A stretch of 35,934 nt of DNA from contig DKTZ01000004.1 in NCBI GenBank assembly GCA_002490425.1, positions 1 to 35,934 of the forward strand, in the 5' to 3' direction. Numbering within the stretch: the first letter of the stretch is position 1; every line of letters starts with the position of its first letter. The notes beneath the pieces were generated by a model. That model saw nothing but the letters and a program-made list of their open reading frames with translations. It had not been told where the DNA came from and did no database searches. Positions 9,228-16,900 of the stretch are shown here, one piece after another. The position numbers and the translations under genes are program-made. Source of the stretch: Ruminococcaceae bacterium UBA7217 (GTDB taxonomy: Bacteria; Bacillota; Clostridia; Oscillospirales; Acutalibacteraceae).

Positions 9228-9246
9228 ATTGCAAACGCCTGTTTGA
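9217..9246 (+). promoter_or_regulatory. ribosome binding site and TTG start leading into an in-frame TGA
   Basis: GGAGG at 9217-9221 lies 7 bases before a TTG at 9229-9231. That TTG opens the same frame as the glycosyltransferase at 9286 but meets a TGA after five codons (9244-9246). The TTG begins one base after the preceding stop codon, as expected for a tightly packed operon. The ATG at 9286 has no good ribosome binding site. Confidence 0.55.
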
Positions 9247-9285
9247 GCGGAAATAACTGATGGATATGGTGGTACATTCGTAGCT

Positions 9286-10437
9286 ATGGGAGTAGGATTT
9301 CTAAAAAAGATTTCGGTGAAAATTGAAAAACGGCAGAACAGAATTTTTTCATATCCTGTTGCAGAGCAAAAGAAATATGTTGAAAAGTTTCCTGAGCCTT
9401 CAGACAATTTCGAAAGAAGTTATTTTCAGTACTGCTGTCAAATGAAGCTGTACGGAAAGCCGCTTCACTTTTTGCTCAATTGTGCGGCTTTGCCCGTGTC
9501 ACTGTTTTATCTGTTTAAATTCAAAAAATGCAACACCGAATTTACAGAATCTGCCGACGCAGTTTTCTTTCACGGCGGAAAGCCTGAAAATATTATCCCG
9601 ATTTCACTGCGTGACAGATTTAAAAATATTGTACCGAGCTCGGCAGACAGGCACAGCCTGACTGAAGACGACATTAAGTTTTTAAAAAAACTCTTTATTC
9701 GCTTCCCCCTCTCGTGGTTTTTATGGCTTAAATGTATTATAAAGATTTCACAGTACAGCAGTGCTGTCAGCGAATACGCTCCGAAAGCTATTATTTCCTG
9801 CGATGAATTTTCTTTTACATCATCTGTTTTAACAGAATACTGCCACACTAAAAATGTCAGCCTGATAAACATTATGCATGGTGAAAAGCTCTATTTTATG
9901 CGTGATTCATTTGTAAATTACGATGAGTTTTTTGTGTGGAGTAAGGCTTATGCAGATTTGTTTATATCTCTCAGAGCCTCTAAGGACCAATTCAAAATTG
10001 AAGTTCCTCCCTCTTTACTGATAAAAGAAAACGGCAGTATATGCAAAAAATATGATTTTACATATTATCTTGCCTCCGAAAAAACAGATGAGCTCAGAGA
10101 AATAGGCAAAAATCTTTCTATACTTAAAAATCACGGATTGAAAATTGCGGTAAGACCTCATCCGAGATATTCCGATACAGAAGAAATAAAGCAAATTTTT
10201 AAGTTTGCGGATATTGAAGATACGGAAAAAATCACAATAGAGGAATCATTGCTTCAAACGGAAAATGCAGTTTCGCTTTATTCAACGGTTTTGAACCAAG
10301 CTTATCACGCAGGTATAAATATAGTTATTGACGATATTTCAGGCCCTGAAAAGTATGCAAAGCTTAAAGAGCTGCAATATGCTATGCTATCCGAAAAGCA
10401 CACGCTGCTGTCGGAAACAGTTAAAAGTTCAATATAA
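9286..10437 (+). CDS. putative GT-B glycosyltransferase with sialyl/polysialyltransferase-like motifs; possibly disrupted
   Basis: The longest uninterrupted frame gives 383 residues. No clear DxD is present. Visible motifs are a His-Gly motif (NIMHGEKLYF), an HP motif (VRPHPRYSD) and, about 60 residues later, a Ser/Thr motif (AVSLYSTVLNQAY). The HP and S/T motifs are typical of bacterial sialyltransferases and polysialyltransferases, which bind CMP-sialate through them. With neuDBAC in the same operon, a sialic-acid transferase is the best guess, but other capsule GT-B enzymes share these motifs. The frame continues upstream to a well-spaced TTG at 9229 except for TGA at 9244, and downstream to 10590 except for TAA at 10435. 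The intact gene may have been 9229-10590 (about 453 codons), so this copy may be a pseudogene, or may use reinitiation or readthrough. Confidence 0.6.
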   Translation: MGVGFLKKISVKIEKRQNRIFSYPVAEQKKYVEKFPEPSDNFERSYFQYCCQMKLYGKPLHFLLNCAALPVSLFYLFKFKKCNTEFTESADAVFFHGGKPENIIPISLRDRFKNIVPSSADRHSLTEDDIKFLKKLFIRFPLSWFLWLKCIIKISQYSSAVSEYAPKAIISCDEFSFTSSVLTEYCHTKNVSLINIMHGEKLYFMRDSFVNYDEFFVWSKAYADLFISLRASKDQFKIEVPPSLLIKENGSICKKYDFTYYLASEKTDELREIGKNLSILKNHGLKIAVRPHPRYSDTEEIKQIFKFADIEDTEKITIEESLLQTENAVSLYSTVLNQAYHAGINIVIDDISGPEKYAKLKELQYAMLSEKHTLLSETVKSSI

Positions 10438-10590
10438 AAATCAATGAAAGGCGCGGTATTCAGAGTATTCACATACCGTTTGACAGTTAAAATAAGACCA
10501 TTCATAAATAAAATAAAATCAAATAAATACTCTGTCATTGTTGAAGCTATAAAAATTTTTCAGCAGTCGATTATAGAATTTTGGAGGTGA
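10438..10590 (+). pseudogene. in-frame continuation of the glycosyltransferase after TAA (or a 48-residue ORF)
   Basis: After the TAA at 10435-10437 the same frame stays open for 50 sense codons and ends at TGA 10588-10590, inside the ribosome binding site of the next gene. That is the normal gene spacing in this operon. An ATG at 10444 would give a 48-residue basic, amphipathic peptide (ending IFQQSIIEFWR) but has no ribosome binding site. I read it as the severed C-terminus of the transferase, rather than a gene of its own. Confidence 0.45.
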
Positions 10591-10595
10591 AAAAA

Positions 10596-11720
10596 GTGAT
10601 TAGGCAATATACCAGGGTAAAAATAAATATACCGGGAATATTAGCAACTGCATTCTTGCTCGTATTTTTCTTTGCAAAGCTTATTGATATGCCGGCAATA
10701 ATATCCAACGGTATGATTGCATTTACGGGAATCACTTGTTTTGCGTATTCTTTATTTAAACAAAAGGTATCGCAGCAAACTCTCTTTTGGGGAATTTTGT
10801 TATCTGTTATGATGATTTGTTCTACATCATATAACGGCAATTCATCTTATTTTGAAGTTTTATGGCTATGGTGCTTTTGGGGTGTTGCTTGTATTTTTGC
10901 ATATTTTCCGATTAGCAGTAAAGTGATTACCCGAGTGTTTATTATTGTTTCAATTGTTTTTTCGGTTTTAATTGTACTTAACACGTCTCCGCAAGACGCT
11001 CTTGCATCAGCCAGCGGTAATAATATTTCTGTTATAGTTTTATTTTATGTAATGTTAATTTACATAAAGCGATACGAAGAAAAGAAGAATGTTATATATT
11101 GGCCTTGTATCGCTGCAGTTGTATTTTCAATTTGGGGCAACGGGCGGGCAGGCATTCTTGCGAGTGCTATTATGTTAATTTTAGTTTTCTTCTACGGAAC
11201 TTTTTCTGTTAAGAGGAAAAAATTGGGCGCCTTGCTAAGAGTTGGTGTGTTGTTGGTAATAGCTGCATTTTTAATGCAAAGATACTTCGGCAGTTATATT
11301 GAAACTCTTACATATAAAATGGACCGCTACGGAAACACGTCAATTCGTACTGAAATATGGAAGGAATACATAACGGCAGCTTTAGGCTCAGTAAAATCAT
11401 TTTTACTCGGACCTCCAACAGTAACAGGCTCAACGCCGTTGTTGTCAAGCTTTGACGGAAATGCACATAACGCATTTTTGGTTTTGCATTCCAAATACGG
11501 CATAATTGGATTTTTGTATGTATTGTTTTCAGTAATATCTTACTCGTTTAGGTTCTTAAACAATAAGCGATATATGTATATAATAATCATCCTTGTTTGG
11601 GGATTTCGAAGTATGTTTGACTGGACCGGATTCCCCGGTGTATTTGATGTTATATTCTTTTATTTTGTTATAAAAAATATGGAGTTAAAAAAACGAACTG
11701 CAAATTTCAAAAAGGGATGA
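10596..11720 (+). CDS. Wzy-like O-antigen/capsule polymerase (polytopic membrane protein)
   Basis: This 374-residue protein is almost wholly hydrophobic, with about ten predicted membrane helices. The region NGRAGILAS followed by RTEIWKEY and HNAFLVLHSKYGIIG matches the Wzy/WaaL-type O-antigen polymerase pattern: a large outer loop with Arg and His residues, then a helix after HN. It would polymerise lipid-linked repeat units on the outer membrane face. The position next to a flippase gene supports this role. The start is GTG 10596, seven bases after GGAGGTG. The TTG at 10581 that lengthens the frame lies inside the ribosome binding site. Base composition is more AT-rich than in the enzyme genes, which is common for wzy genes. 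Confidence 0.8.
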   Translation: MIRQYTRVKINIPGILATAFLLVFFFAKLIDMPAIISNGMIAFTGITCFAYSLFKQKVSQQTLFWGILLSVMMICSTSYNGNSSYFEVLWLWCFWGVACIFAYFPISSKVITRVFIIVSIVFSVLIVLNTSPQDALASASGNNISVIVLFYVMLIYIKRYEEKKNVIYWPCIAAVVFSIWGNGRAGILASAIMLILVFFYGTFSVKRKKLGALLRVGVLLVIAAFLMQRYFGSYIETLTYKMDRYGNTSIRTEIWKEYITAALGSVKSFLLGPPTVTGSTPLLSSFDGNAHNAFLVLHSKYGIIGFLYVLFSVISYSFRFLNNKRYMYIIIILVWGFRSMFDWTGFPGVFDVIFFYFVIKNMELKKRTANFKKG

Positions 11721-11772
11721 AGCCGCAAGTTAATAAAAATAACCGTATTGTAGGAAAGAGGTGCTAAAGTGT

Positions 11773-13311
11773 ATGGGCAAAGCGAGATGGTTAGTAAAGC
11801 AAGGTATTTTTCTTTCAATTATATCTGCTTTATTATCTTTATTGTCTTTTGCAAAAGAAGCTGTCTTTGCTAATTTTTTCGGCGTGTCAGATGTTGCGGA
11901 TGCATACACAGTAGCTATCCAAATTCCGGAAATACTGTTTGCCATAGTATGGGAATCTATACACGCAGTAATAATACCACTATACACTGAAAAACTCCGT
12001 ACAGGCAAAAAAGACGACGGAAAAAAATTTATATCCAATATACTCTTTGTAGTTTGTGCTATTAGTTTGTTTTCTGTTCTTTTGGGAGAAACAGCTTCGA
12101 GCGTTATAGTACATCTGTTTTCCCCCGGTCTGTCAGCAGATACGCACACCCTCGCAGTCAGCCTAATGAGATGGATATTTCCAATGCTTTTTTTCGAGGG
12201 AATTATTCGTGTTTGTACCGGAATATTGAATGTTCACAACCAATTCCTAATTCCAAAGCTTCTTACAGCCATAAGAAATATCGGTGTAATCGTATTTTTA
12301 ATTTTGTTCTCCAATAAATTCGGTGTACATGCGGCTGCATTCGGCATACTGTCCGGAATACTTATTGAATGCATACTGATTGTTATTTCTACTTCTAAGC
12401 GTGAACGGTTTATGCCGTATCTGAATTTGAAAGATCCGACACTGAAAAAAGCAGGAAAGATGGTTTTACCTCTCATTGTCGGTATCGGAGTTTCTGAAAT
12501 AAACCAAATAGCAGATAAAATAGTAGCTTCATTTTTAGATTCGGGCAGTATAGCTTCGCTGAATTATGCATCAAAATTGAGTTCTATTATTCAGGTAGTG
12601 CTGTTAAGTAATATAATAACCGTTTTATACCCGACCTTTGCTTCTTTGGCATCGGAAAATAAAAAAGAGGAGCTGATAGAAACATATACAGAAGCAATCG
12701 ACCTATGTATTATAATATGTGCTCCTTTGGTTTTCGGAGGATTCTTTTTAAGGGAAAGCATTGTATCCTTAGCGTTTGCACGAGGTGCTTTTGATAATAC
12801 TGCCGTAGCTGAAGTTGCTGTTTTATTTTCGTTTTATCTTTTTGCATCTCTTTTTTCAACATTAACAATAATATCAGGTAAGATTTTCACTTCTTTTTAC
12901 GATACAAAAACAACGGCAATAAATTCGGCTATCGGAGTTGTTATCAATATCATCTTAAATATTACTCTGTCCCGTTTTATGGGTGCTTTGGGACTGGTTG
13001 TTGCGACATTAGTTTCTTCGGCTGTAATGTGTATCAGGTTATACATTTTAATCAACAAGAGAATATATCGGTGTCAAACGAAACAGGTTTTGTCTGTTGC
13101 CGTAAAATGTTTAGCAGGCAGCTTGCTTATGTATTTAAGCTTGTTTGCAATCAGAGCATTATTTTTAGGACGGTTATTGAACGGTTCTATGCTTAACCAA
13201 GCTGTATACTGTGCTGTTTGCGTAACGGTCGGTATAGTTGTTTATCTTTTATGTATAAAATTATTTAAGATTAAAGAAATTGACTTTCTGTTTAATAAAT
13301 CTGCAAATTAA
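11773..13311 (+). CDS. MurJ/MviN-family lipid-linked oligosaccharide flippase (Wzx role)
   Basis: A 512-residue polytopic protein of the MOP flippase superfamily, with about 14 hydrophobic helices. The N-terminus (FAKEAVFANFFGVSDVADAYTVAIQIPE) and the segment LMRWIFPMLFFEGIIRVCTGILNVHNQF are typical of the MurJ/MviN branch rather than the RfbX/Wzx branch. MurJ moves lipid II; members encoded in capsule loci are thought to move the capsule repeat. Its place between a Wzy-like polymerase and neuD favours a capsule role. Start choice: ATG 11773 has AGAGGTG about 9 bases upstream; GTG 11761 would add four residues. Confidence 0.82.
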   Translation: MGKARWLVKQGIFLSIISALLSLLSFAKEAVFANFFGVSDVADAYTVAIQIPEILFAIVWESIHAVIIPLYTEKLRTGKKDDGKKFISNILFVVCAISLFSVLLGETASSVIVHLFSPGLSADTHTLAVSLMRWIFPMLFFEGIIRVCTGILNVHNQFLIPKLLTAIRNIGVIVFLILFSNKFGVHAAAFGILSGILIECILIVISTSKRERFMPYLNLKDPTLKKAGKMVLPLIVGIGVSEINQIADKIVASFLDSGSIASLNYASKLSSIIQVVLLSNIITVLYPTFASLASENKKEELIETYTEAIDLCIIICAPLVFGGFFLRESIVSLAFARGAFDNTAVAEVAVLFSFYLFASLFSTLTIISGKIFTSFYDTKTTAINSAIGVVINIILNITLSRFMGALGLVVATLVSSAVMCIRLYILINKRIYRCQTKQVLSVAVKCLAGSLLMYLSLFAIRALFLGRLLNGSMLNQAVYCAVCVTVGIVVYLLCIKLFKIKEIDFLFNKSAN

Positions 13312-13365
13312 CTAAGTTCAGGCGGTAATTGGGTTAATCGTAAACAAATAAAAAGGTGGCTTTAT

Positions 13366-14001
13366 ATGGAAAAAATAATTCTTATCGGTGCAGGCGGTCA
13401 CTCAAAGTCTGTTGTAGATTCATTAGATAAAGAGCAGTACAAGGTTGTCGGTTTTTTAGATGAAAATAAAACGGGAACACATTTAGGACTGCCGATTATG
13501 GGAAAATGTGTATCGGACATTGAAAATTACCTGACATATAAATATTTCGTCGCCATAGGTGATGTCTCCGCAAGAAAAATGTGGTTTGAAAAACTGAAAG
13601 AGCTTCAGCTTGATGTTATAAATATTATTGATAAAACAGCTTATGTTTCGCCTACCGCTAAAATGGGCATCGGAAATTTTATAGGGAAATTTGCCGTTAT
13701 CAATGCAGACTCCGTTATCGGCAACAATAATATTATAAATACAAGAGCATTGATTGAGCACGAATGTACCGTGGGAAGTCACACGCACATTTCCACAAAT
13801 TCCGTTATTAACGGAAATGTAACCGTAGAGGACGGCGTATTTTTCGGCAGCTGTGCCGTATGCAACGGACAGCTTAAAATCGGTCGAAATGCAGTAATAG
13901 GCTCGGGAAGCGTAGTAATAAATGATATTGAGCCTTGTACTGTAAATGTCGGCGTTCCTGCAAGAGTCGTTAAAAGGAGACAGCAATACGATGAAAATTA
14001 G
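13366..14001 (+). CDS. neuD: NeuD/PglD-family sugar acetyltransferase (left-handed beta-helix)
   Basis: The 211-residue protein has an N-terminal Rossmann-like substrate-binding lobe (ILIGAGGHSKSVVDSL) and a C-terminal hexapeptide-repeat helix ending in GSGSVVINDI and GVPARVVKR. The catalytic His-Glu of the family is visible as H132-E133 (ALIEHECTVG). It resembles E. coli K1 NeuD in stretches I recall (NIIDKTA, STNSVINGNV, VNGQLK-like CNGQLKIG). NeuD proteins O-acetylate sialic acid, while the close relative PglD N-acetylates UDP-4-amino sugars. Both substrates are plausible because the operon encodes both pathways and has only one such enzyme. Its end overlaps neuB by 11 bases. The ribosome binding site is AAAGGTGG. 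Confidence 0.85.
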   Translation: MEKIILIGAGGHSKSVVDSLDKEQYKVVGFLDENKTGTHLGLPIMGKCVSDIENYLTYKYFVAIGDVSARKMWFEKLKELQLDVINIIDKTAYVSPTAKMGIGNFIGKFAVINADSVIGNNNIINTRALIEHECTVGSHTHISTNSVINGNVTVEDGVFFGSCAVCNGQLKIGRNAVIGSGSVVINDIEPCTVNVGVPARVVKRRQQYDEN

Positions 14002-15028
14002 AATTGTTGCGGAAATCGGCTGTAATCACAACGGAAATGTAGGCTTAGCAAAAGAAATGCTTCAAAAGGCACAGAGTTGCGGAGCAACCTCTGTAAAATT
14101 TCAAATTTTCAATTCAGAAAAGCTTGTCAGCGCAAACGCCAAAAAAGCAGAATATCAAATAAAAAATACTCACTCTGACGAATCTCAAATTGAAATGCTC
14201 AAAAAGCTTGAATTAAACCACGAAGAATATATTCAAATCAAAAAGCTTGCGGACAGCCTCGGTATAGAAATATTCGCCACGGCGTTTGACAGCGAGTCAG
14301 TCGATTTTTTATTCTCAATCGGGCAAAATATTTGGAAAATTCCTTCAGGCGAAATAACAAATCTTCCGTTACTTGAAAAAATCAGAGATTTAAAATGTAA
14401 CGGCAAGGAAATAATTTTGTCTACGGGAATGTCAACTGTTGATGAAATAAAGCAAGCGGCTGACTGCCTTGAAAAAAGTGAAAATACAAAGCTTACGCTG
14501 CTTCACTGCAATACTGATTACCCGACAGCGGACAGCGATATGAACATTTTGGCTATGACAAGACTTGCAAAGGATTTTCCGAAATGGAATATCGGTCTTT
14601 CCGACCACTCCGAAGGAACGGTTGCGGCTGTAGCTGCTGCTGCTTTAGGCGCAACATTTATTGAAAAGCATTTCACTTTAGATAAAACGCTTCCTGGGCC
14701 CGATCATATAGCCTCGGTTACACCCGATGAATTAAAACAGCTCTGCGAAGATGTAAAGCGAGCTGAAATAATGCTCGGGAATCCCCAAAAAACGGTTACT
14801 GCTACTGAATATAAAAATAAATTTGTCGCAAGAAAATCAATTACAGCAAAAAGATGCATAAAAAAAGGTGAGCATTTTTCGGAAGAAAATCTTACCTGCA
14901 AACGACCGGGTGACGGAATAAGTCCGATGAACTGGTACAGTCTTCTCGGCAAAACCGCTGAACGTGATTTTGACCGCGACGAATTGATTACCTGCCAAGA
15001 CTTTAATTGGGAGAACAGTGATGAATAA
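13991..15028 (+). CDS. neuB: N-acetylneuraminate synthase family protein
   Basis: A 345-residue protein with an N-terminal TIM-barrel NeuB domain (EIGCNHNGNVGLAKEM, KFQIF, KIPSGEITNLPLLEKI, STGMST, LLHCNTDYPT, GLSDHSEG, EKHFTLDKTLPGPDH) and a C-terminal antifreeze-like SAF domain (about 285-345, VARKSITAK to GISPMNWYSLLG). The metal-binding histidines of the family are in LLHCN and EKHF. It condenses phosphoenolpyruvate with ManNAc, or with a 2,4-diacetamido-6-deoxy sugar in the legionaminate pathway. By eye it resembles E. coli NeuB more than Campylobacter LegI, but this needs a tree. The ATG at 13991 follows AAAAGGAG and overlaps neuD. Confidence 0.9.
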   Translation: MKIRIVAEIGCNHNGNVGLAKEMLQKAQSCGATSVKFQIFNSEKLVSANAKKAEYQIKNTHSDESQIEMLKKLELNHEEYIQIKKLADSLGIEIFATAFDSESVDFLFSIGQNIWKIPSGEITNLPLLEKIRDLKCNGKEIILSTGMSTVDEIKQAADCLEKSENTKLTLLHCNTDYPTADSDMNILAMTRLAKDFPKWNIGLSDHSEGTVAAVAAAALGATFIEKHFTLDKTLPGPDHIASVTPDELKQLCEDVKRAEIMLGNPQKTVTATEYKNKFVARKSITAKRCIKKGEHFSEENLTCKRPGDGISPMNWYSLLGKTAERDFDRDELITCQDFNWENSDE

Positions 15029-15704
15029 TTTAGCAATTATTCCTGCAAGAAGCGGATCAAAGGGATTAAAGGACAAAAACATTAAAGTGCTGAACGGCGT
15101 TCCCCTGCTGTCTTACAGTGTTAAAGCCGCATTGAGTTCAAAAGAGTTTTCTCATATAATGCTGTCTACCGATTCACAGATATATGCCGAAATAGGCATT
15201 GAGTGCGGAGCGGAAGTTCCTTTTTTAAGAAATTCCGACAATTCGTCAGACACTGCATCATCATGGGATGTTGTAAGGGAAGTTCTCGAAAAATATCACA
15301 AAATTGGACTTGATTTTGATAATGTAGCATTGCTTCAACCCACATCACCGCTCAGAACGGCAGATGACATACGCAATGCTTTTGAGTTGTACCGTCAAAA
15401 AAACGCTACTTCCGTTGTATCGGTTTGTGAAACGGAGCACTCACCCTTATGGAGCAACACTTTGCCCGATAACCGCAGTATGAACGGATTTATAAGCAAC
15501 GCAAATAACCGTCAAAGGCAAAAGCTCAATACATATTACCGCATAAACGGTGCAATTTACATTGTTAACGTAAATCATTTTCTGTCCGGCGGTAATATTT
15601 ATGACAGCGGCAGTTATGCCTATATTATGCCGACTGAACGAAGCATTGATATTGACACACAGCTTGATTTTTTAATTGCAGAAACTGTAATGAATAATTT
15701 ATAA
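15021..15704 (+). CDS. neuA: CMP-N-acetylneuraminate (acylneuraminate) cytidylyltransferase
   Basis: The 227-residue protein holds the CTP-binding motif near the start (IPARSGSKGLKDKN), the QPTSPLRT motif and the C-terminal IDIDTQLDF with its metal-binding aspartates. It activates sialic acid to CMP-sialate. It corresponds to the synthetase domain alone; E. coli K1 NeuA (about 419 residues) carries an extra C-terminal O-acetylesterase domain that is absent here. ATG 15021 is 7 bases after GGGAG and overlaps the end of neuB by 8 bases, so the two are translationally coupled. Confidence 0.9.
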   Translation: MNNLAIIPARSGSKGLKDKNIKVLNGVPLLSYSVKAALSSKEFSHIMLSTDSQIYAEIGIECGAEVPFLRNSDNSSDTASSWDVVREVLEKYHKIGLDFDNVALLQPTSPLRTADDIRNAFELYRQKNATSVVSVCETEHSPLWSNTLPDNRSMNGFISNANNRQRQKLNTYYRINGAIYIVNVNHFLSGGNIYDSGSYAYIMPTERSIDIDTQLDFLIAETVMNNL

Positions 15705-15723
15705 AAGTGTGAGTGATTCATAT

Positions 15724-16878
15724 ATGGAAAAAAAATATAAAGTTGCATATGCGACAGGGTCACGGGCAGATTACGGAATTGTCCGAAATTTTTTATTTTA
15801 CTTAAATAATGACGAAGAAATTGATTTTTCCCTACTTGTAACAGGCACTCACATGGATGAAAAATTCGGTAAAACCGTATCGGTCATAGAAAAAGACGGA
15901 TTCAAGATTGATTTAGGAGTGGATTTAAAGCTCAACACACAATCTACCGCCGATGTTTTAGAAAGTATGGCTGTTGCTGTCAGGGAATTCGGCAATTACT
16001 TTGAAAATAACAAATATGATTTACTTATTGTTTTGGGCGACAGATACGAAATGGTGGCAGTAACACTGGCTGCCGCTATGCAAAAAATTCCCATATTGCA
16101 CCTGCACGGCGGGGAAGTAACCTACGGCAATTACGATGAATTTATCCGACACTGCATTACCAAAATGAGCAGATTTCACTTTGCAAGCACGGAAGTCTAT
16201 AAAAACAGAATTATTCAAATGGGTGAAAATCCTGAAAATGTCTTTAATATGGGAGCACTCGGCGCAGAAAATTGCACCCAAATAGATGCCGATGCCGTGT
16301 GCGAGCAGGTTAAAAGGCTTCCCGAAAAAAAATATTTCGTCACCGCCTTTCACCCAGAAACACTGACTGATATTGATTTGGTCGAGCAAACTGAAATTGT
16401 TATCCGTGCACTTAAAACTGTTTCAAAGCAATATAAAATTGTTTTAATCGGCACAAATGCCGACACTAAATCAAATATAATACGGGATGAATGGATAGAA
16501 TTTGCAAAATCCGAAAATGTCAGTTACTTTGAAAATTTAAATCCTGACTCCTATCTGTACCTGGTAAAAAATTCAATATGCTTAGTTGGGAACTCTTCAT
16601 CGGGCATTATTGAGGCTCCGTCGCTCCTTACTTATTCAATAAACATCGGCGACCGACAAAAAGGCCGTGTCCGTGCAAACAGTGTAATTGACACAGTATG
16701 TGACGAAGAGAAAATTGCAGATGCGCTTAAATCCGTAATTCAAAAAATCGGGCTTAAAACAGAGTTCGTTAACCCTTATTATCAGGAGAATACTGCGCTT
16801 AGGTGTTATTTGAAAACCAAAGAATTGCTGAAAAAAGATATTTCAGCACCGAAAGAATTTTTTGACATTGGCAAATAA
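15724..16878 (+). CDS. neuC: UDP-GlcNAc 2-epimerase (hydrolysing), NeuC-like
   Basis: This 384-residue GT-B-fold enzyme begins with YATGSRADYGIV and contains LGDRYEM, HLHGGEVTYGNYDEFIRHCITKMS, FHPETLT, GTNADT, GNSSSGIIEAPSL and INIGDRQKGRVR, all typical of NeuC. It makes ManNAc and UDP from UDP-GlcNAc, the first step of sialic acid synthesis. The segment after HGGE (GNYDEFIRH) is like E. coli NeuC, which points to Neu5Ac rather than legionaminic acid, for which the substrate would be UDP-diNAc-bacillosamine. Start ATG 15724 has only a weak ribosome binding site; GTG 15709 would add five residues. The order neuD-neuB-neuA-neuC is the same as in E. coli K1. Confidence 0.88.
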   Translation: MEKKYKVAYATGSRADYGIVRNFLFYLNNDEEIDFSLLVTGTHMDEKFGKTVSVIEKDGFKIDLGVDLKLNTQSTADVLESMAVAVREFGNYFENNKYDLLIVLGDRYEMVAVTLAAAMQKIPILHLHGGEVTYGNYDEFIRHCITKMSRFHFASTEVYKNRIIQMGENPENVFNMGALGAENCTQIDADAVCEQVKRLPEKKYFVTAFHPETLTDIDLVEQTEIVIRALKTVSKQYKIVLIGTNADTKSNIIRDEWIEFAKSENVSYFENLNPDSYLYLVKNSICLVGNSSSGIIEAPSLLTYSINIGDRQKGRVRANSVIDTVCDEEKIADALKSVIQKIGLKTEFVNPYYQENTALRCYLKTKELLKKDISAPKEFFDIGK

Positions 16879-16900
16879 AGTAAAAAGGAGCGTGATTGCC

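Noticed and set aside
9229..10590. Genetic code change with TGA read as an amino acid
   Set aside because: Several genes here end in TGA at sensible positions (for example those ending at 11720, 27218, 28318 and 31195), so TGA works as a stop. The second interruption is TAA.
5133..16878. Legionaminic acid pathway (LegB/C/H/I/G/F) using the dehydratase, aminotransferase, NeuD and NeuBAC-like enzymes
   Set aside because: All six activities are present in principle, so it stays a live alternative. I set it second because NeuC, NeuB and NeuD resemble E. coli K1 enzymes more than LegG, LegI and LegH by eye, and because the PglC-like enzyme gives the bacillosamine branch its own use.
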